A DNA stretch of 39,314 nt from Sivonenia sp049582005 (GTDB lineage Bacteria > Cyanobacteriota > Cyanobacteriia > Gloeobacterales > PMM-0068), in assembly GCA_049582005.1 (NCBI GenBank), contig JBAUTB010000182.1, positions 1 through 39,314 on the forward strand, written 5' to 3'. The notes under the pieces were generated by a model that ran no database searches, was not told the origin of the DNA, and worked only from the letters and a program-made list of their open reading frames with translations. Positions 1 to 7,616 of this stretch are shown here, piece by piece; the first letter of the stretch is position 1; the number at the start of each line of letters is the position of its first letter. Position numbers and translations under genes: made by a program.

Positions 1-101
1 GAGATATATAATGTATTCCCTACCTTAATGCCTGGGCAGTAGTGGTACTTTTCATATAAGATTTCCATCCCTTGGGGAATAATAACTTCACGAGTATTCA
101 C
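1..101 (-). CDS. RidA-family (YjgF/UK114) protein, N-terminal fragment cut by the window edge
   Basis: Reading the minus strand from a GTG at 101 gives 33 codons that run off the left edge: the product begins MNTREVIIPQGMEILYEKYH and continues through a GNTLYI segment. This matches the N-terminus of RidA-family proteins, in which a start-proximal strand is followed by a 'P-G-M-E-x-L-Y-E' helix and then 'V-G-D-T-L-Y-I-S-G'. RidA proteins are small trimeric enamine/imine deaminases; family members also act as 2-aminomuconate deaminases in aromatic degradation. The gene lies 42 bp downstream of the HpcH/HpaI aldolase on the same strand, so it is probably the next gene of that operon. The start is GTG with a GGAG about 11 nt upstream, which is a weak site. 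Only the N-terminus is visible, so the active-site arginine cannot be checked. Confidence 0.75.
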   Translation of the reverse strand, partial: MNTREVIIPQGMEILYEKYHYCPGIKVGNTLYI

Positions 102-143
102 GATCTAAGTAGCTCCACGCTTTTTAAACTGACTCTTCCCCTT

Positions 144-938
144 TTAACCTCTCATTGCAGTGACAATTGAGCGCGCAGCATCGGAAAGCAACCAGCTATC
201 AGCAGTAGGTGTCACGAAATCATAGCCCTTAGCGAACAGTTCGCGACCTCCTGCGACAGTGCGACTGACACCCCCAAGCCAACAATCGGATCTGGAGCGA
301 ACTATCGCTTCAGCTTCCGCCATCAGCCGGTCAAGTTCGAAATTATTGTAAGTTCCTAACTTAGTCAGTGCAGCAAAATCATCCACGATGTCTGCCATCA
401 GATCGCCTGCTCCTAAAACTACCATGTCGATACCGTCAACTGCGGCAATTTGCCCAACATTCTCGAATCCTCGACGAGTTTCGACGATAACGGCGATAAG
501 TAGGTTCTCCCGATAATTGGCAGGATACTCTAGCTCTGCCAAACCCCAGTTGGCTGCTCGGCACTCCGGATAACCAACACCTCGGTGTCCACCATGAGGT
601 CGATAGCGGGTTGCGGCGACAATGGCTCGCGCTTCATCTGCTGATTCTACGGTCGGGACGAGCAGACCTTCCACGCCCATGTCCAATGCTCGCTTGATAT
701 AGACTGGATCGTGTGAAGGCACACGCAAAATGCAGGTAACATCTGTCGCCTGGGCAGCGCGAAGTTGCTCTACTAAGATACCCATGTCCGTAGTGCCATG
801 TTCGTGGTCGATGATAAAGGCATCGAACCCACACATAGAAAGAAGTTCGATTGAGTCACCATCTGAGAAAAAAATCCAGCAACCGATTGGTTGAGAATTA
901 GTTTGGAGCATTTTCTTTAGTCGATTAGGTCTGAACAT
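144..938 (-). CDS. HpcH/HpaI aldolase family protein
   Basis: The 264-residue product has the usual length and motif order of the HpcH/HpaI class II aldolases, metal-dependent TIM-barrel enzymes that cleave 4-hydroxy-2-oxo acids to pyruvate (or a 2-oxo acid) and an aldehyde. The family base sits in IIDHEHG (His47). An arginine follows in LRVPSHDP (Arg72), the metal-ligand glutamate is in VETRRGFEN (Glu153) and the metal-ligand aspartate in GAGDL (Asp179). The segment between Glu and Asp, with IAAVDGID, is typical. All the expected residues are present, so the enzyme is probably active. It is the fourth gene of the minus-strand run 4096 to 1 and lies 110 bp after the DUF3598 gene. The substrate cannot be told from sequence; the neighbouring aldehyde dehydrogenase could oxidise the aldehyde released. 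Confidence 0.88.
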   Translation of the reverse strand: MFRPNRLKKMLQTNSQPIGCWIFFSDGDSIELLSMCGFDAFIIDHEHGTTDMGILVEQLRAAQATDVTCILRVPSHDPVYIKRALDMGVEGLLVPTVESADEARAIVAATRYRPHGGHRGVGYPECRAANWGLAELEYPANYRENLLIAVIVETRRGFENVGQIAAVDGIDMVVLGAGDLMADIVDDFAALTKLGTYNNFELDRLMAEAEAIVRSRSDCWLGGVSRTVAGGRELFAKGYDFVTPTADSWLLSDAARSIVTAMRG

Positions 939-1048
939 AATTCATTGTCCTAAATACTTAGCCCCAGTCTATCTTGTTCAACTTTATCAAATAAAGAGGT
1001 TATATTCATGAGCCAACCTAAGTTATTAGATTGTCATTAATAGTTGCT

Positions 1049-1495
1049 TTATCGCATCCGCTCCTCTTGTATCAGAGTGCGTTTATCGATTTTATTATCC
1101 TTAAACCAGTGCCAAGTACGAGTGCGATAATTATTGCAGGGACTAATTTGTATCATTTCGTATAAACTCATGCCTGGCACTCCTTTATAAGAAAAATACA
1201 AAATAATTGTGGCATCATCTACTTCCCATGCCTTGCCATTAATGCGTTCCGTGTCAAACCATAATACTTTATCCCGATAATTTCCAGGAAATTTGTGCTC
1301 TTCTTTCTTACCATCAGACCAACTATAGCGATTAGTTTGGTAATAGGAAACAGGACCCTCTGTAGGAAATTCGCAAGTTAAGTGAGATTCATGGCGATCG
1401 AGGATATTTCCATGTGGATCGACTACTATATATGTCCCTATCCAATCACCTTCATGGCGGGCAAGAACGGGCATTTCTTCTCGAATGGAAGTCAT
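1049..1495 (-). CDS. DUF3598-like protein, cyanobacterial calycin-type fold
   Basis: The 148-residue product opens with MTSIREEMPVLARHEGDWIG and contains SHLTCEFP and YYQTNRYSW, then several short beta strands rich in aromatic residues. This pattern is that of DUF3598 proteins, common in cyanobacteria and predicted to form a lipocalin-like (calycin) barrel; no general biochemical function is established. There is no signal peptide, so it is probably cytoplasmic. The start is well supported by AAAAGGAG about 7 nt upstream of the ATG. DUF3598 proteins are often longer, so this may be a single-domain version. Its position between an aldehyde dehydrogenase and an aldolase suggests a small-molecule binding or isomerising role in the same pathway, which is inference only. 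Confidence 0.7.
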   Translation of the reverse strand: MTSIREEMPVLARHEGDWIGTYIVVDPHGNILDRHESHLTCEFPTEGPVSYYQTNRYSWSDGKKEEHKFPGNYRDKVLWFDTERINGKAWEVDDATIILYFSYKGVPGMSLYEMIQISPCNNYRTRTWHWFKDNKIDKRTLIQEERMR

Positions 1496-1605
1496 GATCG
1501 CACTCCTTTTATGTACAGCATTGACAATGATTATATAAACATCATGATACCTATCAATAATTCATTTCCAGTCTAAGCAGCATTATTTAACAGGTTATAT
1601 CCTAA

Positions 1606-3021
1606 TCAATCGTTAAACCACCAAGGATCGGGAACGGAATTTGTTTTCAGCAAGAAAGCTTTTTTGCGCATAAACCTCGTCAACGCAGCCGCTCCCATGC
1701 GCGAACCCCCTAAACCAGAATATTTGAAAGAATTTTTTTCTCCCTCGTAGATCAGAGCCGTAAGCCCTGCATCATTAATAGAGATAGCACCGGCATCTAT
1801 CTGCTGAGCAACGTCTAAGGCTTCTTGTTCTTCTCCTGCAAATATTGCTGCACTGAGTCCGTACATAGTGTCGTTCGCCAGCTTAATAGCTTCTTCTACT
1901 GTAGAAAAAGACATTACGGGCATAATGGGGCCAAATGTCTCTTCAGTCATCACTTTCATGGAGTGATTTACCTGAGTCAGCACGGTCGGACGACACCACC
2001 ATCCGCCATCCTTATCTTCTACTTTCCCTCCACAGCGTACAATAGCCCCCTTATCTATAGCGTCTAGCAAATGGTCGCTAATAATTGCTGCTTGTCTCTC
2101 CGCAATAATCGGGCCAATTTCGCCACTTTCAGCGTTGGGGTAAGCTAATTGTAAGTGTTCGGCTTTGGTGACTAATCGGTCTACTAATTGTTCAAAACTA
2201 GATTCAGCAACATAAATACGTTCAATAGAAAGACATGACTGCCCAGTGTTGACAACTGAACCCCACAAAATTGCTGATGTGGCTAATTCTAAATTGGCCG
2301 ATGGCAGCACGATCGCGGGGTCTTTTCCCCCTAATTCTAAAAAAGCTGGAATAAAGCGTTTAGCTGCTACTTCAGCGACCTTTCGCCCTGTTGCTACACT
2401 GCCTGTGAAGCAGATTAAATCCACATATTCGATTAAAGCAGCTCCCGTCTCACCTCCTCCCTCCACAAAAGTTAATATGTCCCGCAAGTAGGGAACGGCA
2501 TCAATCGCCTTCACCAACGGTGCTACGAAGCGGGAAGCGATTTCACTGGGTTTGGCGATGACGGCGCAACCCGCCAATAATGCAGGAATGGCGTCGATTG
2601 TAGACAGTAAGAGCGGAAAATTCCAGGGGCTAATCACCCCAACCAGGGTATAAGGAACCGCAGATTGTTTTAGTTTGATAAAGGGGATCGCGGTGTCTTT
2701 TTTAGATGCTTGCAACAACTCTGGGGCCAACCTACACCAGCGGTCGATACTAGAGAGAAACGAGTCAATTTCTAGAACTGAAATGGACAATCTTCCCGTA
2801 TCATTTACCAAAGCTTCCGTCAGGCGGTTACGCTGAGACAATACAGATTGCTTCAAGTGCTTTAACGCTTCAATCCGACCTTCAACACCAATTTGTTGCC
2901 AGTGCATTTGTGCTTTACGCAAGCAGAGACATCGCTGTTCAAGCAGATTCAGCGGTGGTGGCACCACTACGTAATCAAGTTTTCCGGTTCGGGGATTGCG
3001 GACTTCTATGGGTTTAGTCAT
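1606..3021 (-). CDS. NAD(P)-dependent aldehyde dehydrogenase family protein
   Basis: The 471-residue product is a full-length member of the aldehyde dehydrogenase superfamily, which oxidises aldehydes to carboxylic acids with NAD(P)+. The motifs appear in order: PWNFP (132-136, with the oxyanion Asn134), the Rossmann signature FTGS (205-208), the general base in ELGGKDP (Glu229), the nucleophile in NTGQSCLS (Cys263), and EETFGPIMPV near residue 365. Length and motifs indicate an active enzyme. The C-terminus ends in a hydrophobic and aromatic stretch, like that of membrane-associated or semialdehyde-type subgroups. It lies 28 bp downstream of the nitrilase-like gene, so the two are almost certainly co-transcribed. 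The substrate is unknown; an aldehyde from the neighbouring HpcH aldolase or a semialdehyde from ring cleavage is possible. Confidence 0.92.
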   Translation of the reverse strand: MTKPIEVRNPRTGKLDYVVVPPPLNLLEQRCLCLRKAQMHWQQIGVEGRIEALKHLKQSVLSQRNRLTEALVNDTGRLSISVLEIDSFLSSIDRWCRLAPELLQASKKDTAIPFIKLKQSAVPYTLVGVISPWNFPLLLSTIDAIPALLAGCAVIAKPSEIASRFVAPLVKAIDAVPYLRDILTFVEGGGETGAALIEYVDLICFTGSVATGRKVAEVAAKRFIPAFLELGGKDPAIVLPSANLELATSAILWGSVVNTGQSCLSIERIYVAESSFEQLVDRLVTKAEHLQLAYPNAESGEIGPIIAERQAAIISDHLLDAIDKGAIVRCGGKVEDKDGGWWCRPTVLTQVNHSMKVMTEETFGPIMPVMSFSTVEEAIKLANDTMYGLSAAIFAGEEQEALDVAQQIDAGAISINDAGLTALIYEGEKNSFKYSGLGGSRMGAAALTRFMRKKAFLLKTNSVPDPWWFND

Positions 3022-3049
3022 TGTATTTTTATGTGCCTTGCCCCAATAG

Positions 3050-4096
3050 TCAAATTATCCCTAGTTCGGCTAAACGCTGGATTGTTGCTTGCTGTTTTTG
3101 TAGGAAGTGTTTGCGGTCTACTTCTTGCTCCAGCATCGTATTAGCGGGGTAGAAGTGTGACTGATTGTAACTTTCTGCGTAGAGTTCAAAGCGCTGGCGT
3201 GCAAGTAAATTATTTAACCCCGGTCGGCGACGGTAGCGACGCAAAGCAGCCAAGTCAATTTCTGCAAACGCTGCCATGCTCTCGCCTGTAGCTGTCTCCG
3301 CTAAGACTATTCCTCGATAATCAAGAATTTTAGAGCCACCATCGGCAGAAGCAAGGGGGATGGGGATATTGGCAATGCCTGCTGTATTGGCTGAAACTAC
3401 GTATGCCATATTTTCTACGGCACGGCTTATTTTAGCAGCCTCTTTTGGCGATCGCTCTTTGCCATAAACTTCTGAGGTGGAGTGCAAAAAAATCTCCGCA
3501 CCGCGCATTGCCAGACATCTTGCTACTTCTGGATACAAGATCTCTTCCGATGCTAAAGCGGCCAAATTACCGATCGCCGTCTTGGCAACCGGAAAAACGC
3601 CCTCTAAGCCGTAGCAGTCCAGATACTTATCCCAGACGTCGTGCGGTGTCGGAGCGAACATAGAATTTAACCGCCGATACCGCAGCACCATTGATCCACT
3701 GGGGGCGATCACAAAGCATGTTTGGAAGTACAAACCCGGAAAGTTGGGGTCGAGTTCATAGGCATTACCCGCCAAAAAGATATTATGTTTTTGGGCAATT
3801 TTACCGAGTGCTTCATACTCAGCACCAGCCATTTCTAAACAAGCTTTTTCCGCCCATAAAGCTAGAGATTCTCCGAGGGGAAAACCTGTGAGGAAATATT
3901 CTGGCAGAACGATTAAACGACAGTCAGAGCCAATAAAAGCAATACTGGCAGCAATTTGTTGTGCCAAGCGGTCGATCGTCTTTTGCATCAGAGAAGAGGT
4001 TTCAGTGCGATCGCGTGCCTGATTTACCGCATGACACGTTACCTGGAGTGCTAAGGCTCGGAATGAATCAATGTTATTGGATTCTATAGCGTTCAC
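3050..4096 (-). CDS. Nitrilase-superfamily (carbon-nitrogen hydrolase) homologue with altered catalytic triad
   Basis: The 348-residue product has the alpha-beta-beta-alpha sandwich pattern of the nitrilase superfamily, whose members hydrolyse nitriles or amides with a Glu-Lys-Cys triad. The glutamate is present in VLPEYFLTGFP (Glu66). At the lysine position the motif normally read as Y-R-K appears as YRR (Arg142). At the nucleophile position, where I-C-x-D/E-x-x-F-P-E is expected, the sequence is ALASEEILYPE, placing Ser183 at the cysteine site; the codon there is TCG. The flanking PEVARCLAMRGAEIFLH fits the family well, so the alignment is firm. The protein may be a non-catalytic relative or use a different chemistry. 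Translation appears to start at GTG (4094-4096). It is the first gene of the minus-strand operon and diverges from the VOC gene across a 75 bp gap. Confidence 0.82.
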   Translation of the reverse strand: MNAIESNNIDSFRALALQVTCHAVNQARDRTETSSLMQKTIDRLAQQIAASIAFIGSDCRLIVLPEYFLTGFPLGESLALWAEKACLEMAGAEYEALGKIAQKHNIFLAGNAYELDPNFPGLYFQTCFVIAPSGSMVLRYRRLNSMFAPTPHDVWDKYLDCYGLEGVFPVAKTAIGNLAALASEEILYPEVARCLAMRGAEIFLHSTSEVYGKERSPKEAAKISRAVENMAYVVSANTAGIANIPIPLASADGGSKILDYRGIVLAETATGESMAAFAEIDLAALRRYRRRPGLNNLLARQRFELYAESYNQSHFYPANTMLEQEVDRKHFLQKQQATIQRLAELGII

Positions 4097-4099
4097 AGG

Positions 4100-4138
4100 G
4101 CAAACAAGTATTGTTATTTATATGATAAAACTGTTTGC
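4100..4138. promoter_or_regulatory. Dyad in the divergent promoter region
   Basis: A perfect 7 bp inverted repeat, GCAAACA (4100-4106) and TGTTTGC (4132-4138), is separated by an AT-rich 25 bp spacer. It lies in the 75 bp gap between two divergent genes, which must hold both promoters. This is a plausible operator, but no regulator gene is adjacent and a 7 bp dyad can occur by chance. Confidence 0.3.
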
Positions 4139-4171
4139 TACACAGCCACATACTTTTTACCGATTCAGGTT

Positions 4172-5200
4172 ATGACTCAGCAATTATCAACTGCAATTGA
4201 AGGCATTTATGAGGTGTGTATTGGCGTTCCAGAACCCATCTCTGCGATTCAATATTGGGAGCAATTTGGCTACCGCATTGGCCAAGTCGGTGAATTGTCA
4301 GCAACAGCATCTAAACAATTATATGGTGTGAATTCTGCTTTGTGCTCGATTCGCCTCGCTCATCAAAATGCCGATCATGGTTTGATTCGTTTGATGGTTT
4401 GGCAAAATCCTATCAATGAAGGTTTGGGGATGGGGTCGATGAAAGTTAAGGGAAATCGCTGGGCAACAACCCTAACAGAGGATGCATTGAATATTTTAAA
4501 TCAGGTTGAGGAAGCTGCCAAAGCGGGGTTGTCTATTAAATACACTAACCCTCACTGGGAAATTATCTACAACAAGGAAAGGAAAAGCCGTCCTTTCATC
4601 GATCCAGCTATTGGGGTGCGCGAAATGTTGATACTGCAACCCTTGACTAGACAAGTGCTGTTTCAACGGTTTGGCTATACCTTGCCCCATTATGGACAAA
4701 TCAATAAAAACGCAGCTTTTAAAACTAGCCAATTTACCCACATGGGCATGGTAATTCAGGATGATTGCAAAGAAACGCTCAAGTTCTATGAAGAAGTTTT
4801 AGGTTTACTGCGTGTACGTGATGATGTTGAGACTAGCTATGAATCCTCATTAGCAGGCCGAGATATTTTTGATTTGGAACCAGGTGAAAAGTTCTTCGTT
4901 ACTGCCTTTGACGATCCGCGCTCATCAAAAACCGACATTTCGGCAGCACGTTCTGGAAGACTCTACATCATCAGATTTCCGGATTCTCTAAAGTTAGAGT
5001 CGCAGTTCGATCGATCGCAACCAGGGTGTTTGGGGATGTGTTTGTATACCTACCGCGTCGATGGTTTAGAGATATATGGCAATCGGCTTATAGCAAATCA
5101 AGCTCAAGCTATTACAGATATCATCAGCAATGAGTTTGACGAGAAGAGTTTGTCCTTTGTCACACCAGATGGTTATTTTTGGACGTTGCTAGAAGCTTAG
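4172..5200 (+). CDS. VOC-superfamily (glyoxalase/dioxygenase-fold) protein
   Basis: The 342-residue product contains paired beta-alpha-beta-beta-beta modules of the vicinal oxygen chelate superfamily. The clearest one starts at about residue 188 with FTHMGMVIQDD, followed by KFYEEVLGLLRV and, at the C-terminus, VTPDGYFWTLLEA. VOC proteins include extradiol dioxygenases, glyoxalases and binding proteins, normally with a His/His/Glu metal site. Here the His of FTHMGM is present, but the position that usually carries the second His (in the strand with CLGMCLYTYRV) and the Glu near DGYFWT look substituted, so a metal-dependent reaction is doubtful. The gene diverges from the nitrilase-like operon and probably shares its control. 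There is no signal peptide. Function unknown; a substrate-binding or isomerase role is possible. Confidence 0.72.
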   Translation: MTQQLSTAIEGIYEVCIGVPEPISAIQYWEQFGYRIGQVGELSATASKQLYGVNSALCSIRLAHQNADHGLIRLMVWQNPINEGLGMGSMKVKGNRWATTLTEDALNILNQVEEAAKAGLSIKYTNPHWEIIYNKERKSRPFIDPAIGVREMLILQPLTRQVLFQRFGYTLPHYGQINKNAAFKTSQFTHMGMVIQDDCKETLKFYEEVLGLLRVRDDVETSYESSLAGRDIFDLEPGEKFFVTAFDDPRSSKTDISAARSGRLYIIRFPDSLKLESQFDRSQPGCLGMCLYTYRVDGLEIYGNRLIANQAQAITDIISNEFDEKSLSFVTPDGYFWTLLEA

Positions 5201-5214
5201 GGAGCATTTGTAAA

Positions 5215-5478
5215 TTAAATTCTATCCATAATCAAAATCAATATTTTTTCAACTCGTAAATTTAGGCATTTTGTCAGAAGTAATCCTGAGCGATAACGTA
5301 AATTTGCCATCAGATCATAAACACCATCTAGGTTGGCGAAGATAATCTTTATTTCGTTACGCGTAGGTATGATTAGAACTCTCTCTGGACACTTCCCATG
5401 CTCAATTTGTCGATAAAAGTACAGTAAAATCACGGCCAGAAATAAATTTGCTGCGCTTACACAGTAAGAAGCTGAATT
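5215..5478 (-). pseudogene. Decayed integron-type tyrosine recombinase (integrase) fragment
   Basis: The minus strand reads through segments that follow the conserved middle of IntI/Xer-like integrases. These are VSAANLFLAVILLYFYRQI (family form V-x-A-S-T-Q-N-Q-A-L-x-A-L-L-F-L-Y-R-x-V), IIPTRNEIKIIFANLDG (family V-V-L-T-R-E-E-V-x-x-V-L-A-Q-L-D-G), and LMANLRYRSGLLLTKCLNLRV (family L-M-A-S-L-L-Y-G-S-G-L-R-L-M-E-C-L-R-L-R-V). The linker between the first two is shortened, the N-terminal start is missing, and the frame ends soon after the conserved block that carries the first catalytic arginine. The catalytic C-terminal half (H-x-x-R, Tyr) is absent. It is a dead remnant, lying just upstream of the GC-rich PhoX-like gene, and suggests that this spot once took up mobile DNA. 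Confidence 0.62.
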
Positions 5479-5597
5479 ATTGTCGGCACGAGATTACGAA
5501 AACTTAAAGTGTGCTTAACCCTGTGCTAATCAAAGGCTGATAACTTCTGGTGTTGGTTTACCAAAAACAAATCACTGGAGCTTGAAGAAGTTATCTA

Positions 5598-7196
5598 ATG
5601 AAAAATCTAATCAAGAAGACTTGTACTGCCTGTGCTCTTACTGTCTCCGCTGTCATGCTCGCCGGCGGAGTTATTCCTGCGCTTGCCGAACAAATCCAGC
5701 AGGGCCGGAGCAGCTCACAGACGCCGTATGTGTTGCCTTCAGAGCCGGAGGTTGAGACAAAATCGATCCTTACCGTCGGCGACTCCGTCGACGGCTATCG
5801 GATGGTTGGAATCCCCGACGGTCTCGGGGCGTTCGACAACGGTGACAGAACATTCACCCTGCTGATGAATCATGAACTCGGCAACACCCTGGGTACTGTC
5901 CGCGCTCACGGAGCGAAGGGCGCGTTTGTTTCGAAGTGGATCATCAACAAGAAAGACTTGAGCGTACTCTCCGGCGGCGACCTGATGAAGGAGGTGTACC
6001 TTTGGGACACGGATACCCAGGCGTCGAAAATCACCCCTAGTACGTTCGCGTTCAACCGGTTCTGCTCCGGCGATCTGCCGAAGGTGTCTGCGTACTACAA
6101 CCCGACGACCGGCCGCGGCACGAAGGAACGCATTTACATGCACGGCGAGGAAGGCGGTAGCACCGGGTACCAACTGGGGACTGTCGTCACAGGCCCTAAT
6201 GCTGGTAAGAGCTACATCCTCGGCAAGTTCAACCTCACTACCAACGGGTCCGGATTAACTGGCGTCGGAGCATGGGAGAACGCTCTCGCCAACCCCTACC
6301 CACAGAACAAGACCGTCGTCATCGGCAATAACGACGGCGGCACCGGCATTATGAACAACTCAGTGGCTGTGTACGTCGGCACCAAGCAGAAAACCGGCAG
6401 CGAGGTGGACAAAGCTGGATTGACCAACGGCACCCTGAAGTTCGTGAACGTGGCCGGAAATGCCGCCGAGATTGCCGACGCCACCACCCGGGCCACGAAC
6501 ATTACCAACGGGACCCGTTTCACCCTGGACAGCTCCGCTTCGACCACCTTCTCCCGGCCAGAGGACGGAGCCTGGAACCCGCGCAACCCGAACCAGTTTT
6601 ACTTCGTGACGACCGATCGGTTGGATACAGTGAGTGACGGCGTCGGTATGCAGATCGGGCAGACTCGTCTGTGGCGGCTCACCTTCGACGACATTAAGAA
6701 TCCGGATCATGGTGGCACGATCGACCTGCTCATCGACGGACGTACCGTGAATGGGCAGAAGGTGAATATGTTCGATAACATCACTGTCAATGAGAAAACT
6801 GGCCAGATTGGTCTGCTGGAGGATGTCGGTAACGCTGCCCATAATGGCAAAGTGTGGCTCTACGATCCATCCACAGACGTTCTGGTGCAGGTAGCCAAGC
6901 ACGACCCGGCACGTTTCGGAGACATCGGTGTCTCCGAAACATCCCCGTTCAACCAGGACGAGGAGACCTCGGGCGTCATCGACGTCTCGTCCATCCTCGG
7001 TGCCGGCTCCTACCTGCTGGTGGATCAGGCACACTACAAGATCGACGACACCAACCCCAATGGCTTCCTCACCCCAAGCGAGTTAGTTGAGGGCGGGCAG
7101 CTAATGATGATACGTATCCCGGTCGCGCCGACGGGCGAAGGTGAACAAGATGACCGTGACGCTGAACAGCGTCGTGCTCCAGGCCAAAATCGTTGA
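5598..7196 (+). CDS. Secreted PhoX-like (DUF839) phosphatase-family protein
   Basis: The 532-residue product begins with a clear signal peptide (MKNLIKK, hydrophobic core, cleavage near ALA-EQ at about residue 30-31), so it is exported. The body matches the PhoX/DUF839 family, a beta-propeller whose best known members are Ca/Fe-dependent alkaline phosphatases. Visible family segments are GDGYRMVGIPDGLGAF-like and LLMNHE near the N-terminus, HGEEGG at about residue 182, and SRPEDGAWNPRNPNQFYFVTTD (about 318-339). The family-like part ends near GGQLMMIRIP; the last 20 or so residues are low complexity and probably result from a frameshift. Base composition and codon use are much more GC-rich than those of the neighbours, which points to acquisition by transfer. 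An integrase remnant lies upstream and a strong terminator downstream. Phosphatase activity is inferred from the family only. Confidence 0.75.
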   Translation: MKNLIKKTCTACALTVSAVMLAGGVIPALAEQIQQGRSSSQTPYVLPSEPEVETKSILTVGDSVDGYRMVGIPDGLGAFDNGDRTFTLLMNHELGNTLGTVRAHGAKGAFVSKWIINKKDLSVLSGGDLMKEVYLWDTDTQASKITPSTFAFNRFCSGDLPKVSAYYNPTTGRGTKERIYMHGEEGGSTGYQLGTVVTGPNAGKSYILGKFNLTTNGSGLTGVGAWENALANPYPQNKTVVIGNNDGGTGIMNNSVAVYVGTKQKTGSEVDKAGLTNGTLKFVNVAGNAAEIADATTRATNITNGTRFTLDSSASTTFSRPEDGAWNPRNPNQFYFVTTDRLDTVSDGVGMQIGQTRLWRLTFDDIKNPDHGGTIDLLIDGRTVNGQKVNMFDNITVNEKTGQIGLLEDVGNAAHNGKVWLYDPSTDVLVQVAKHDPARFGDIGVSETSPFNQDEETSGVIDVSSILGAGSYLLVDQAHYKIDDTNPNGFLTPSELVEGGQLMMIRIPVAPTGEGEQDDRDAEQRRAPGQNR

Positions 7197-7361
7197 CTCT
7201 GAAACAGACCGAGGGCGGTAGATTCCCCTCGACCGTCCAGTTTGTCTCGGTGGTCGGCGGCCAGACGTTGGTGACCCCTTGGGTTCGCTGGTCCAGGACA
7301 GTTGGTTAGTGTTCGACCTGCACTACCAGCGGGGAAAGAAGTAGTCGTTAAAATTAACTGA
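7141..7361 (+). pseudogene. Frame-broken coding remnant after the PhoX-like gene
   Basis: Protein-like sequence continues past the expected end of the PhoX-like gene but changes frame. From 7141 it reads VNKMTVTLNSVVLQAKIVDS and then stops at 7221. In the next frame, from about 7214, it reads GGRFPSTVQFVSVVGGQTLV. After a further shift near 7280 it reads GQLVSVRPALPAGKEVVVKI and stops at 7359-7361. Each stretch has the GC-rich codon use of the PhoX-like gene. The simplest reading is a degraded C-terminal domain or a second small gene carried on the same foreign segment. I do not recognise the family. Confidence 0.45.
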
Positions 7362-7374
7362 CGTCTTCTCAGAG

Positions 7375-7409
7375 GAAAAGGCTTCGGCTTGTTATAGCGA
7401 AGCCTTTTC
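7375..7409. terminator. Strong bidirectional rho-independent terminator
   Basis: There is a perfect 12 bp stem, GAAAAGGCTTCG (7375-7386) with CGAAGCCTTTTC (7398-7409), around an 11 nt loop. The A-run in the left arm and the T-run in the right arm let it act in both directions. It follows the PhoX-like gene and its broken tail. Confidence 0.75.
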
Positions 7410-7463
7410 TGATTCCTTGTGTCTAGCCTCATGGATTGGACCGCGACGATTTAGTGGACACTC

Positions 7464-7616
7464 CAGGGCAAACGCATATTGTCAATGAGGACAGTTTTCT
7501 AGCCTGTTCTTACAACAAATCCCAATTGCTTATGCCTTATTGACAATTTCACCGCTGTCCAGAAGCCTCAAACCTCGATTATGTCGTTGCACGAAAATTT
7601 ATATGCGTTTGCCCTG
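7464..7616. mobile_element. MITE-like element with 16 bp terminal inverted repeats
   Basis: A perfect 16 bp inverted repeat, CAGGGCAAACGCATAT (7464-7479) and ATATGCGTTTGCCCTG (7601-7616), bounds a 153 bp segment with no coding capacity. Inside it a second dyad, ATTGTCAAT (7478-7486) and ATTGACAAT (7539-7547), is offset towards one end. Perfect ends on a short non-coding body are typical of a miniature inverted-repeat transposable element mobilised by a transposase elsewhere. I see no clear target-site duplication, so the insertion may be old or the real boundaries may differ slightly. The 190 bp to its right, up to the DUF1838 gene, show nothing recognisable. Confidence 0.5.

Noticed and set aside
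6360..7034. Long minus-strand open frames inside the PhoX-like gene
   Set aside because: High GC content keeps antisense frames open; the translations have no domain pattern.
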